This document shows positions 20,868 through 28,025 of a stretch of DNA of 28,163 nt, in pieces; position 1 is the stretch's first letter, and the number at the start of each line of letters is the position of its first letter. A program made the position numbers and the translations under genes. Source of the DNA: Candidatus Kaiserbacteria bacterium (GTDB taxonomy: Bacteria; Patescibacteria; Paceibacteria; UBA9973; UBA2103); contig JACPGH010000001.1 of assembly GCA_016182485.1 (NCBI GenBank), positions 1-28,163 of the forward strand. Reading direction: 5' to 3'. Below the pieces are notes generated by a model. It saw only the letters and a program-made list of their open reading frames with translations. It was not told the origin of the DNA and did no database searches.

Positions 20868-23128
20868 AAGAGCTCCTCGTTATTCTCACTCGTGTCATCA
20901 AGTGGCGCGCCGCGGCCATCACCAAGATTTTGGTGCTGGCCGCGCGTAAGAACCTCGCGAGGTTTCGATCCGTCGGCCGGTCCGATAACGCCGTGTTCTT
21001 CGAGTACGTCCATGAGCCGCGCGGCGCGGGAGTAGCCGATCTTAAGCTTCCGCTGCAGATAAGAAGTCGAGGCGCGGCCGGCTTCTTCCACGGCGCGCTT
21101 GGCGTCTTCGTAAAGGTCGTCGTCAATATCGTCATCGAAACCGCCATTTACGAGGCCTATCACGTCGTTCGGTTCGCTTGCGCCTCCTCCGGATCCCAAG
21201 TCTATATTCGTCAGGTCCCCGGCGTTATGCGACTTGATGTAATTGACGACCTTCTTCACTTCGCCTTCGCTTATGAATGCGGTCTGCAGACGGACCGGTT
21301 TAGGCATGTCGCTCGAGAGGTAGAGCATGTCCCCGGAACCAAGCAGGGTCTCTGCGCCGGCCCCGTCGAGGATAGTGCGCGAATCGATCTGCGAGGCGAC
21401 CTGGAGTGCCATGCGCGTCGGCACGTTGGCCTTGATGAGCCCGGTAATTACGTTCACCGACGGCCGCTGCGTGGAGAGGAGAAGATGGATGCCGACGGCG
21501 CGCGACATCTGCGCCAGCCGCACGATCGAGGCCTCGAGTTCGCGCGGGAATGTGTGCATGATGTCTGCGAGCTCGTCGATGACGATGATGATGTACGGCA
21601 GCGCTTCGGCTAAATCGCTCTGCTTCGCAGAGCGATCGCCCGACGCGCCGCTTCGCGGCGCGTCTAAGGCCTGTTTTCTGGATGGCTCATACACGCTTGC
21701 GTGGTAGGAGCCAATGTCGCGAACATGCTCAGCTTCAAGTATGTTGTAGCGGCGCTCCATCTCTTTGGCCGCCCATTTAAGCGACATGATAGTTTTTTTC
21801 GGATCGGTGATGACGGGGGTCAGAAGATGCGGGATGCCGTTATAGGCGGTAAGCTCGACTCGTTTCGGGTCTATCAAAATGAAGCGCATTTGGTTGGGCC
21901 CGTTGCGATAGAGCAGAGAGGTAATGATGGAATGTATCGCTACGGACTTGCCCGAGCCGGTCGCGCCGGCGACCAGCCCGTGCGGCATTCTCGAGATGTT
22001 GACGTAATGCGGCGTGCCGGTGATGTCACGGCCGAGCGCGGCAAGCAAGGGCTTCGTACTCTCTGACCATTGCGGCGCGGCGAGAAGGCCGCCGAGACCC
22101 ACCATTGCCTTAGTCGAATTCGGCACTTCGATGCCGACGAGCGACTTGCCGGGGATTGGCGCTTCAATGCGGACAGGATGCGCGGCGAGCGCGAGCTCAA
22201 GATTTCCGGCGAGCGAAACGATCTTCGAGAGCCGCACGCCCTCCGCGGGCTTCACTGCATAGCGGGTGACGGTGGGCCCGACCGATACCTCGTCCATCTC
22301 GATATGAATACCGAAATTTTGAAATGTTCGTTTTATGATGTTCGCGTTCGCCTTGATATCTCCGACCCCGGGCTTCCCCCGGTCCGCGCCGAGGATCGAA
22401 AGCGGAGGAGGATCGTATTCGGCGTCGTAATTGGCGATTCCTTTCGCGGCTTTCGCGGGCGCCTGGTTGTTGAACATATTTACGATCGGCTCTTGTTCTC
22501 CCGCTGACTCGCTCTCCTCCGGTTCCGCGTATTCTTCCTCTTGAGGCACCCCTACGACATCATCGAACTCTTCTTCCTCCATCATTTCCGTTTCGAGCCG
22601 ACGCCTGCGGGAGCGGTCCCAAAGCGAAACGACATTCTCTCCAAGCAGGGCGCCGAGCGCCTCGAGATCTATCAGAACGGCGAGCCCGATAGAGATCGTG
22701 GCGATAAGGAGGACGAATGCTCCCCAAAAGCCGAAGAAGGCGGCGAGCATGCCGCCGAACCAGCTGCCTACTTCTCCGCCGAGTCCCGTGCCTGGAAAGA
22801 CGCCGGCGAAGGCGAGGATCGAAGCCGAGATAAGCAGAAGACCGCCGGCGGTGAGCGGGTCCAGGAACGAACGTCGGAAGCCGGCGTGGAGTCCGAGGAG
22901 CACCAAGGCGACAGGCAGAAGAAATGTTCCGATGCCGACGACGGCGTATAAAAATGAATAGAGCGTCCCGCCTACCGGCCCGGCGGCGCCGAAGAAGGCC
23001 AGCCCGAGCAACACCCCGGCGGCCACGAGAACGATCGCCGTCGCGTATCGAAGCAGGGAATTGTATTCGCGCACTTCCTCGCCGCGTCCCCGACGGCCAT
23101 TTCCATTCCTCCCATTTCCTCTGCTCAT
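20864..23128 (-). CDS. ftsK: DNA translocase FtsK
   Basis: Septal ATPase that pumps chromosome ends clear of the closing septum. Four membrane helices lie at about 27-45, 55-80, 95-115 and 128-155. An acidic linker (EMMEEEEFDD...EEPEESESAGEQEP) follows. The motor has an N-terminal alpha domain, Walker A GATGSGKS (388-395), ILIDPKRVEL, and Walker B IIIVIDEL (513-520), then LSTQRPSVNVITGLIKANVPTR. A C-terminal gamma winged helix (STSYLQRKLKIGYSRAARLMDVLEEHGVIG) should read polar DNA motifs. The 754 residues are typical of linker-short FtsK/SpoIIIE. Residues about 489-508, just before Walker B, form an insertion encoded by two perfect DNA hairpins. The start is supported by an extended -10 ending 9 nt upstream, with no Shine-Dalgarno. 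Confidence 0.97.
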   Translation of the reverse strand: MSRGNGRNGNGRRGRGEEVREYNSLLRYATAIVLVAAGVLLGLAFFGAAGPVGGTLYSFLYAVVGIGTFLLPVALVLLGLHAGFRRSFLDPLTAGGLLLISASILAFAGVFPGTGLGGEVGSWFGGMLAAFFGFWGAFVLLIATISIGLAVLIDLEALGALLGENVVSLWDRSRRRRLETEMMEEEEFDDVVGVPQEEEYAEPEESESAGEQEPIVNMFNNQAPAKAAKGIANYDAEYDPPPLSILGADRGKPGVGDIKANANIIKRTFQNFGIHIEMDEVSVGPTVTRYAVKPAEGVRLSKIVSLAGNLELALAAHPVRIEAPIPGKSLVGIEVPNSTKAMVGLGGLLAAPQWSESTKPLLAALGRDITGTPHYVNISRMPHGLVAGATGSGKSVAIHSIITSLLYRNGPNQMRFILIDPKRVELTAYNGIPHLLTPVITDPKKTIMSLKWAAKEMERRYNILEAEHVRDIGSYHASVYEPSRKQALDAPRSGASGDRSAKQSDLAEALPYIIIVIDELADIMHTFPRELEASIVRLAQMSRAVGIHLLLSTQRPSVNVITGLIKANVPTRMALQVASQIDSRTILDGAGAETLLGSGDMLYLSSDMPKPVRLQTAFISEGEVKKVVNYIKSHNAGDLTNIDLGSGGGASEPNDVIGLVNGGFDDDIDDDLYEDAKRAVEEAGRASTSYLQRKLKIGYSRAARLMDVLEEHGVIGPADGSKPREVLTRGQHQNLGDGRGAPLDDTSENNEELF
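21614..21664. repeat. Two tandem perfect hairpins inside ftsK
   Basis: ATCGCTCTGC-ttc-GCAGAGCGAT (21614-21636) and GACGCGCCGC-ttc-GCGGCGCGTC (21642-21664) each have 10-bp perfect arms and a TTC centre, separated by 5 bp. They are in frame and add about 20 residues before Walker B. Confidence 0.85.
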
Positions 23129-23137
23129 AATATGTAT

Positions 23138-23146
23138 ATTGTATCA
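23138..23146 (-). promoter_or_regulatory. Extended -10 of ftsK operon
   Basis: On the minus strand TGA-TACAAT (5/6 match) ends 9 nt before the ftsK ATG at 23128. No ribosome binding site is present. No clear -35 is seen at the standard spacing. Confidence 0.5.
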
Positions 23147-23211
23147 CCGCTAACAGGCCCAATCTTAAATAGAGGAATCTGGCTTGAAGTTGCAGAGGAA
23201 TGAACGCGGCG

Positions 23212-23241
23212 TATACTTGTCTTATATACATATGGGACAAG
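23212..23241 (+). promoter_or_regulatory. -10 and operator-like repeat at start of winged-helix gene
   Basis: TATACT (23212-23217) is a good -10, with a weak TTGCAG 16 bp upstream. CTTGTC (23216-23221) and GACAAG (23236-23241) form a 6-bp inverted repeat spanning the expected transcription start and the ATG at 23232. A dimeric repressor bound here would block the gene. Confidence 0.45.
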
Positions 23242-24002
23242 ATAAGGCTGATAAAGGACAGGGCATGGAAATCCGGAAAGTCTCTGATGGGGGGAAATAT
23301 GCCAATAACGGGGATTTTGTCTTAGAAAAGACAATATTCAATAACATTTTCGAAAAGGACATTCGCAGAGTTTTCATATATAAAAAAGCCGAACGGATAG
23401 CTAAAGCGATACATCTCATACTCCCCGCATTTGTCGAATCAGTGTCCTTGAAAAATCGGATCGATGCCGTTGCGATGGGTCTCGTGGACGCCGCGCTCGC
23501 ACCGCCCGCTTCTGCGCGCGTCGCCCTTTCTCGCGAACTCCTAGCTCTTTCGAGCGTGCTCTCTGTCGCCCACGGCTGCGGCATACTCTCTTCGATGAAT
23601 ACCGAACTTATCTCGAGAGAAGCTAGGTTATTGCTGCAGGAAGTAGCCGGGTACGAGGAACCTCGGCTTCTGCTTGAAGAGGCGCCGACCTTGGCCGACA
23701 TCGCCAAGCAAGCGAATAAGAAAGAGGCCGCCCTGCCGGCAGTCGTTGCAAGTAGCGCGAAACGTCCGGTGCGCGCTCCGGGCGTAAAGGACACCGATAG
23801 GACAAACGGTCCTATAAAGGACAGGCGTGACGCTATCCTGTCCGTTATAAAAAATAAGACGACCGCCAGTATAAAAGACATCTCGACGCTTGTGCGCGGC
23901 GTCTCTGAGAAGACTATCCAGCGAGAACTAGCCGCCCTTGTCAGTCTCGGCGTGCTTAGGAAACAGGGGGAGCGCCGCTGGAGCACTTATTCGCTTGCTT
24001 AA
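23232..24002 (+). CDS. Winged-helix (DeoR-like HTH) protein
   Basis: Probable DNA-binding regulator, 256 aa from ATG 23232; a TTG at 23184 would lie upstream of the -10, and ATG 23265 is also possible. The N-terminal half (about 35-130) is helical with no recognised domain (FEKDIRRVFIYKKAERIAKAIHLILPAFVESVSLKNRID...). A linker rich in Ala/Pro/Lys runs to about residue 195. The C-terminal 60 residues are a clear winged helix: RRDAILSVIKNKTTASIKDISTLVRGVSEKTIQRELAALVSLGVLRKQGERRWSTYSL, given here only as a domain call with helix 3 SEKTIQRELAAL and wing GERRWSTY. Proteins with this C-terminus are frequent in CPR genomes, but their role is not established to my knowledge. The gene contains an unusual cluster of GGACA half-sites and is divergent from ftsK. 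Confidence 0.75.
   Translation: MGQDKADKGQGMEIRKVSDGGKYANNGDFVLEKTIFNNIFEKDIRRVFIYKKAERIAKAIHLILPAFVESVSLKNRIDAVAMGLVDAALAPPASARVALSRELLALSSVLSVAHGCGILSSMNTELISREARLLLQEVAGYEEPRLLLEEAPTLADIAKQANKKEAALPAVVASSAKRPVRAPGVKDTDRTNGPIKDRRDAILSVIKNKTTASIKDISTLVRGVSEKTIQRELAALVSLGVLRKQGERRWSTYSLA
23797..23849. repeat. Two overlapping inverted repeats in the winged-helix gene
   Basis: ATAGGAC-n5-GTCCTAT (23797-23815) overlaps TATAAaGGACAGG-n11-CCTGTCCgTTATA (23813-23849; 13-bp arms with one mismatch). The 12-mer ATAAAGGACAGG also occurs near the gene start (about 23246-23257) in a different reading frame, so the repetition is at DNA level and not protein level. Confidence 0.65.
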
Positions 24003-24003
24003 G

Positions 24004-24026
24004 GCGGCTCGCCTTCGCCGCCCTTT
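24004..24026 (+). terminator. Weak terminator after the winged-helix gene
   Basis: GGCGGC (24004-24009) pairs with GCCGCC (24017-24022), followed by CTTT. The short T-run makes termination uncertain. Confidence 0.4.
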
Positions 24027-24042
24027 AATTAACCGAAATTTT

Positions 24043-24071
24043 TTGACGGCACATTACGTATCTGTTAGTAT
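24043..24071 (+). promoter_or_regulatory. Distal promoter (P1) of surface-protein leader
   Basis: TTGACG (24043-24048), 17-nt spacer ending in TGT, TAGTAT (24066-24071). This is one of the two best promoters in the window. Transcription would start near 24078, about 330 nt before the surface-protein ATG. Confidence 0.75.
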
Positions 24072-24111
24072 GGTGAATGTGGTAACCACCGGGCAGCATA
24101 GGGCAAAAAAG

Positions 24112-24133
24112 GGCCGTACTCCGGCCTCTTTTT
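24112..24133 (+). terminator. Early terminator/attenuator in the leader
   Basis: GGCCG (24112-24116) pairs with CGGCC (24122-24126) around a 5-nt loop, preceded by an A-run and followed by C-TTTTT. It lies about 55 nt after the P1 start, so P1 would mostly yield a short RNA unless read-through is controlled. Confidence 0.55.
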
Positions 24134-24151
24134 CGTCCTTTGCGCCGGCGG

Positions 24152-24160
24152 TTATCCACA
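24152..24160 (+). promoter_or_regulatory. Single perfect DnaA-box sequence TTATCCACA
   Basis: An exact match to the DnaA 9-mer consensus in the leader between the attenuator and P2. No second box or AT-rich unwinding region accompanies it, so it is not evidence of an origin. DnaA-dependent control of the gene is only a possibility. Confidence 0.3.
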
Positions 24161-24166
24161 CACCAA

Positions 24167-24195
24167 TTCGGAAAGAATTCTCTCCGCTATATACT
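24167..24195 (+). promoter_or_regulatory. Possible proximal promoter (P2)
   Basis: TTCGGA (24167-24172), 17-nt spacer, TATACT (24190-24195). The -35 is weak (3/6). It would bypass the early terminator and leave a 5' leader of about 200 nt. Confidence 0.4.
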
Positions 24196-24405
24196 GTTTA
24201 ACAGTCCTTGCGGGTGAAAATTCCGAAAGGGCGTCCTTTGATAACTGAATAGTTCCGTTAAAAGCGGAACATCAACCTTGCCAACTAACCCATGGCGCGC
24301 TGGTCGATACCGTGCGCTGTGGGATAGTGTGAAATGAAAGTGCGCGTGCAGCAGCGTGCTTAAAACTTGATTATTACGTGCGCCTAAAATCCATTAACAA
24401 TTGTT
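24196..24405 (+). promoter_or_regulatory. Long 5' leader of the surface-protein gene
   Basis: No gene is seen. The leader holds a GTTCCG/CGGAAC hairpin (about 24252-24270), several GCGC-rich segments able to pair around 24295-24360, a TAAAAT hexamer at 24385-24390 and the 10-bp palindrome AACAATTGTT right before the ATG. There is no Shine-Dalgarno. Long structured leaders often stabilise abundant mRNAs; that is an inference here. Confidence 0.5.
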
Positions 24406-27400
24406 ATGAAAACGGTAACTACAAAAGCGATCGCGAAGGTCGCGGCGGTAGCGACCGGACTTGCGATGGCGACCTCAATGCTCACGCTCGCGCCTACGGC
24501 GTACGCGGCGACATTGACGGAAGCACAGATCCAGTCCATCCTCTCGCTCCTCACTTCGTTCGGCGCCAACAGCGCGACGATCGCGAATGTCCAGTCGGCT
24601 CTCACAGGCCAGCCTTCGACAGGCGGTACTGGCGGCAGCACTGGCGGCTCGGGTTCGGCAGCTTGCACCTTCACGCGCAGTCTCACGATCGGCGCGACGG
24701 GTGCGGACGTCACCTGCCTGCAGAACGCTCTCATCGCTGGCGGCTACAGCATTCCGGCGGGTGCGACCGGCTACTTCGGTAGCCAGACGCGCTCGGCGGT
24801 AAGCGCTTGGCAGGCAGCAAAGGGCATTTCGCCTACAGCCGGCTACTTCGGTCCTCTGTCGCGCGCGGCCTTCAATCTCGGAGGCGGCTCGACGGGCGGC
24901 ACGGGCGGTTCGACGGGCGGCGGTACGACTCCGGTGACCGGCAACGGTCTCAAGGTCTCGCTCGCCTCGGATTCTCCGAATGGCGTTGCGCTCGTGCAAG
25001 GCCAGGCGGCGGCAGAACTCGGGAAATTCACCTTTGCGAACCCGACCGGTTCGGAGATCAAGGTGACGAACCTGTCGTTCAACCGCATCGGCGTGTCGAA
25101 CGACTCGACAATGACGAACGTGTACCTGTATAACGGCGCGGTCCGCATCACGGACTCTGCCGGTATCAGCAACACGGCGTTCAACTTCAACGACTCGACG
25201 GGCGTCTTCGCAGTTCCGGCCGGCGGCGCCTACACGGTGTCAGTGCGCTCGGATCTCGCGGATTCGACCTCGGGTCAGCAGCTCGGCGTGAAGCTAACTG
25301 CAGTAACGTCCTCGGGCACGCTTGACTCTTCGGTCAGCTTCCCGATCACGGGCGGACTCCAGACGGTTTCTGCCGCGACGCTTGCGACTGTGCAGTTCAA
25401 CACCACGACCCTCCCGTCCGCCTCTACGGTAGACCCGCAGGCGGATTACACGGTCTGGCAGAACACTGTTACGGTCGGCACGCGCGCCGTGCAAATGAAG
25501 TCCTTCCAGCTTAAGAACATCGGCTCTATACAGAGCGGCGATGTCATCAACTTCCGCCTCTACGTAGACGGAGTGCAGGCTGGACAGACGATCGCCAAGC
25601 TCGACGCGAACAATGTCGTAACTTGGGATCTCTCGGCAGCGCCTGTCCGTCTAGAAACGGGCGGCCGCGTGGTCAAGGTAGTGGCAGACGTCGTGGGCGG
25701 CGCTTCGCGCACGTTCCAGATGTCGCTCCGCCAGGCCGCTGACGCGATCTTCTACGACACCGACCTTAATCAGCCGGTACTCGTAACGGGCAACTCGACG
25801 AGCGCGACGGCTACCTTCGCGGCCCATTCGGCCACGTCGGCGACCATCAACTCGGTCAGCACCTCGGCTCCCTCGGTAACCCGCTCGACGGATTCTCCGA
25901 CGGCGGCGGTGGCGAACGGGTCTAGCAACGTAAAGTGGGCGACCTTCAAGATCATCGCCAATGGCGAAGATGTGAAAGTCGACAACTTGAACGTATCGGC
26001 GGACACGTCGTCCTCGGGCTCGGGTCTCGATAACGGCAAAGTATTCTTGAACGGCGTCCAAGTGGGCTCCACCAAGGATATCGCCGAATTCGGCGGCACG
26101 ACGACCAACTACACCTTCGGCTCCTCCTTCATCGTGAAGGTCGGGACGACGGCGGTGGTGGACATCTATGCTGACGCGAAGAAGTCCGACGCAACGAACT
26201 TGACTGCAAGCGAGACGGTACAGATCTACCTTGCGACCGGCTCTAGCAACGGGCAGGGCCAGGTATCGCTCTCGAGCATCAATGTCCCGACTGCGAACGT
26301 AACGGGCAACTCAATCACGGTATCCGCGAGCTCGCTTTCGGCCTCCAAGGCTTCCTACTACGGAAACCAGACGGTCATCGCGGGCGCGCAGAACATCAAG
26401 CTCGGCGCGTTCACGCTCTCGGCAGGCTCGACGGAAGGCGTCAACGTCAATACCATTGAGATTGAATTCGCTTCCGCGGTTACGTCAACCTTGAGCGACC
26501 TCGTCATCAAGGATCACGACACGGGCGCACAGTTCGGCACCTCGAAGTCGACAATAGGCACGGACAATTCGTTCTCGGGGAGTGTGAACATTCCTGCCTC
26601 TGGAACGAAGACGTTCGATGTCTACGCTAACGTGAAGAGCGGCGCGAACGCGGGTGCAATCCCGGCGACTACGGTTGCGGGCGGTACCAACAACGAGACC
26701 AGCGGTACTGGTCTGGTGACGGGTTCGTCAGTACAGGTTGCAACAGACGCGACTCTGCAGACTATGACGGTCGGCAGCGCGAACCTTACGGTTACGCAAA
26801 ATGTTGGCGGCACGCCTACTGACACGAATATAGTGGCGGGCAGCTCGATGGTGAAAGTCGGTTCATTCCGCTTCACCACGCAGTACTCGCCCTACACGGT
26901 GGACAAAGTAGCAGTGAAAGTCGCTGCGAACTCGGCAACTTCTATTGCGTCCATCATCCTTGAGTACAAGGATGTCAACGGTGCAACGCAGACCGCGTCA
27001 CGAGGGTTTGATTCTCTCTCGACCGGAGCACAGACGCATGCGACGGCGAGCTTCACCGGTCTGTCGTTCTACATTCCGGCAGACACCAACCGAGACCTCA
27101 CGGTCTACGTCAGCGTTCCGACGGTAGCGTCGGGCGCGACTTCCGGCCGTTCGATCGCAGTCATACTTGACGCCGCAGAAGGCTTCAACGCTACGAACTC
27201 GTCCGGCTCGGCAGATATAACGCTCGGCGACAACGATGTCGCTTCGAGCGATGCGTCCGGAAGAGGAACGATGTATGTGCGCAAGTCCATCCCGACGCTT
27301 ACAGCCGGCACTGCTCCGAATGCCGCTCTCACCGCAGGCGCCAACGAAGTTGTTGGTCGCTTCAACGTGACCGCGGACGCGGCAGGCGATATCGACTGGG

Positions 27401-27933
27401 GCCAAGTAGCCTTCACGGTTTCGAAGACCGCGGCGGTTACCTTCGGCGCCACGACGACTGTCGCTCTCTGGGATGTTACGAGCGGCTCTACGCAAGTCTC
27501 TGGTACCTTCGGAACCACGACCACGGCGTATCCGAACGGCGATGCATTCGAAATCACGACCTCGGGCATCCTGCACTTCCAGGCGTCAACCATGCAGACT
27601 GTTGCCGCAGGCGAGACTCGCAAGTATGAGCTTCGCGGTACGGTGGCAGACACTGCCACGGCCGGCACGAGCCACTTGAGCGTATCGATCGCAAATCCGC
27701 AGACAAGCGCCTCCTCAACCATGGCGGCGACCTTCCATGCGGCAGCGGGTAGGACAGGCGAAGGAGCGGGCGGCTTCGCGGCCTCCACAGCGGCTTCGTT
27801 CGTCTGGTCTGATTGGTCCGATGCGACCGATCACGCGACCGACGCGACGCAGGCGGCGACGACCGACTGGACAGGCGACTACCTCGTAAAGAACCTGCCT
27901 CTCGCGATCGGTTCCCGTTCGGCATCTCACTAA
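24406..27933 (+). CDS. S-layer-like secreted protein with peptidoglycan-binding domain
   Basis: 1175 aa, probably the main surface-layer or cell-wall protein. A signal peptide is clear: basic MKTVTTKAIAK, hydrophobic core, and an AYA cleavage site after residue 34. A helical segment (LTEAQIQSILSLLTSFG) and a Ser/Thr/Gly linker follow. A peptidoglycan-binding type-1 domain lies at about 85-157, with GATGADVTCLQNAL, GYFGSQTRSAVSAWQ and GYFGPLSRAAF; its two Cys may form a disulfide. A second Gly/Ser/Thr linker leads to about 950 residues of beta-rich repeats very high in Thr, Ala, Ser, Val and Gly and with no Cys. The extreme C-terminus (FVWSDWSDATDH...TTDWTGDYLVKNLP) matches an ending I associate with CPR surface proteins. 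No sortase, SLH or membrane anchor is present, so attachment probably uses the peptidoglycan-binding domain. Codon use is strongly biased to C/G endings, consistent with high expression. A strong terminator follows. Confidence 0.88.
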   Translation: MKTVTTKAIAKVAAVATGLAMATSMLTLAPTAYAATLTEAQIQSILSLLTSFGANSATIANVQSALTGQPSTGGTGGSTGGSGSAACTFTRSLTIGATGADVTCLQNALIAGGYSIPAGATGYFGSQTRSAVSAWQAAKGISPTAGYFGPLSRAAFNLGGGSTGGTGGSTGGGTTPVTGNGLKVSLASDSPNGVALVQGQAAAELGKFTFANPTGSEIKVTNLSFNRIGVSNDSTMTNVYLYNGAVRITDSAGISNTAFNFNDSTGVFAVPAGGAYTVSVRSDLADSTSGQQLGVKLTAVTSSGTLDSSVSFPITGGLQTVSAATLATVQFNTTTLPSASTVDPQADYTVWQNTVTVGTRAVQMKSFQLKNIGSIQSGDVINFRLYVDGVQAGQTIAKLDANNVVTWDLSAAPVRLETGGRVVKVVADVVGGASRTFQMSLRQAADAIFYDTDLNQPVLVTGNSTSATATFAAHSATSATINSVSTSAPSVTRSTDSPTAAVANGSSNVKWATFKIIANGEDVKVDNLNVSADTSSSGSGLDNGKVFLNGVQVGSTKDIAEFGGTTTNYTFGSSFIVKVGTTAVVDIYADAKKSDATNLTASETVQIYLATGSSNGQGQVSLSSINVPTANVTGNSITVSASSLSASKASYYGNQTVIAGAQNIKLGAFTLSAGSTEGVNVNTIEIEFASAVTSTLSDLVIKDHDTGAQFGTSKSTIGTDNSFSGSVNIPASGTKTFDVYANVKSGANAGAIPATTVAGGTNNETSGTGLVTGSSVQVATDATLQTMTVGSANLTVTQNVGGTPTDTNIVAGSSMVKVGSFRFTTQYSPYTVDKVAVKVAANSATSIASIILEYKDVNGATQTASRGFDSLSTGAQTHATASFTGLSFYIPADTNRDLTVYVSVPTVASGATSGRSIAVILDAAEGFNATNSSGSADITLGDNDVASSDASGRGTMYVRKSIPTLTAGTAPNAALTAGANEVVGRFNVTADAAGDIDWGQVAFTVSKTAAVTFGATTTVALWDVTSGSTQVSGTFGTTTTAYPNGDAFEITTSGILHFQASTMQTVAAGETRKYELRGTVADTATAGTSHLSVSIANPQTSASSTMAATFHAAAGRTGEGAGGFAASTAASFVWSDWSDATDHATDATQAATTDWTGDYLVKNLPLAIGSRSASH

Positions 27934-27983
27934 TCGGGTTTAATCGCGGATTCACCGCGTAGACCTCCAGTCGGGAATTGGCC

Positions 27984-28025
27984 CGGCAATAGAAAAAGCC
28001 CCCTCGGGGGCTTTTTCTATTGCCG
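27984..28025. terminator. Strong bidirectional terminator
   Basis: A perfect 20-bp stem, CGGCAATAGAAAAAGCCCCC pairing with its reverse complement, has a 2-nt centre (effective CTCG loop). The embedded A and T runs allow termination on both strands. It ends inside the first unit of the tandem repeat. Confidence 0.95.

Noticed and set aside
19568..21035. Long plus-strand open frames across recA, the Ig-like gene and ftsK
   Set aside because: They are shadows of the GC-rich minus-strand genes, low in complexity, and show no domain, whereas recA and ftsK carry all expected motifs.
24152..24160. Replication origin marked by a DnaA box
   Set aside because: Only one box; no cluster, no dnaA/dnaN and no AT-rich unwinding element nearby.
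24070..24201. Leader peptide starting at ATG 24070
   Set aside because: The ATG overlaps the P1 -10 element, so it would not be in the P1 transcript, and there is no ribosome binding site.
24230..24260. rRNA spacer-like phrase (TTTGATAACTGAATAG)
   Set aside because: It resembles boxes near rRNA operons, but no 16S, 23S or tRNA sequence is present on either side.
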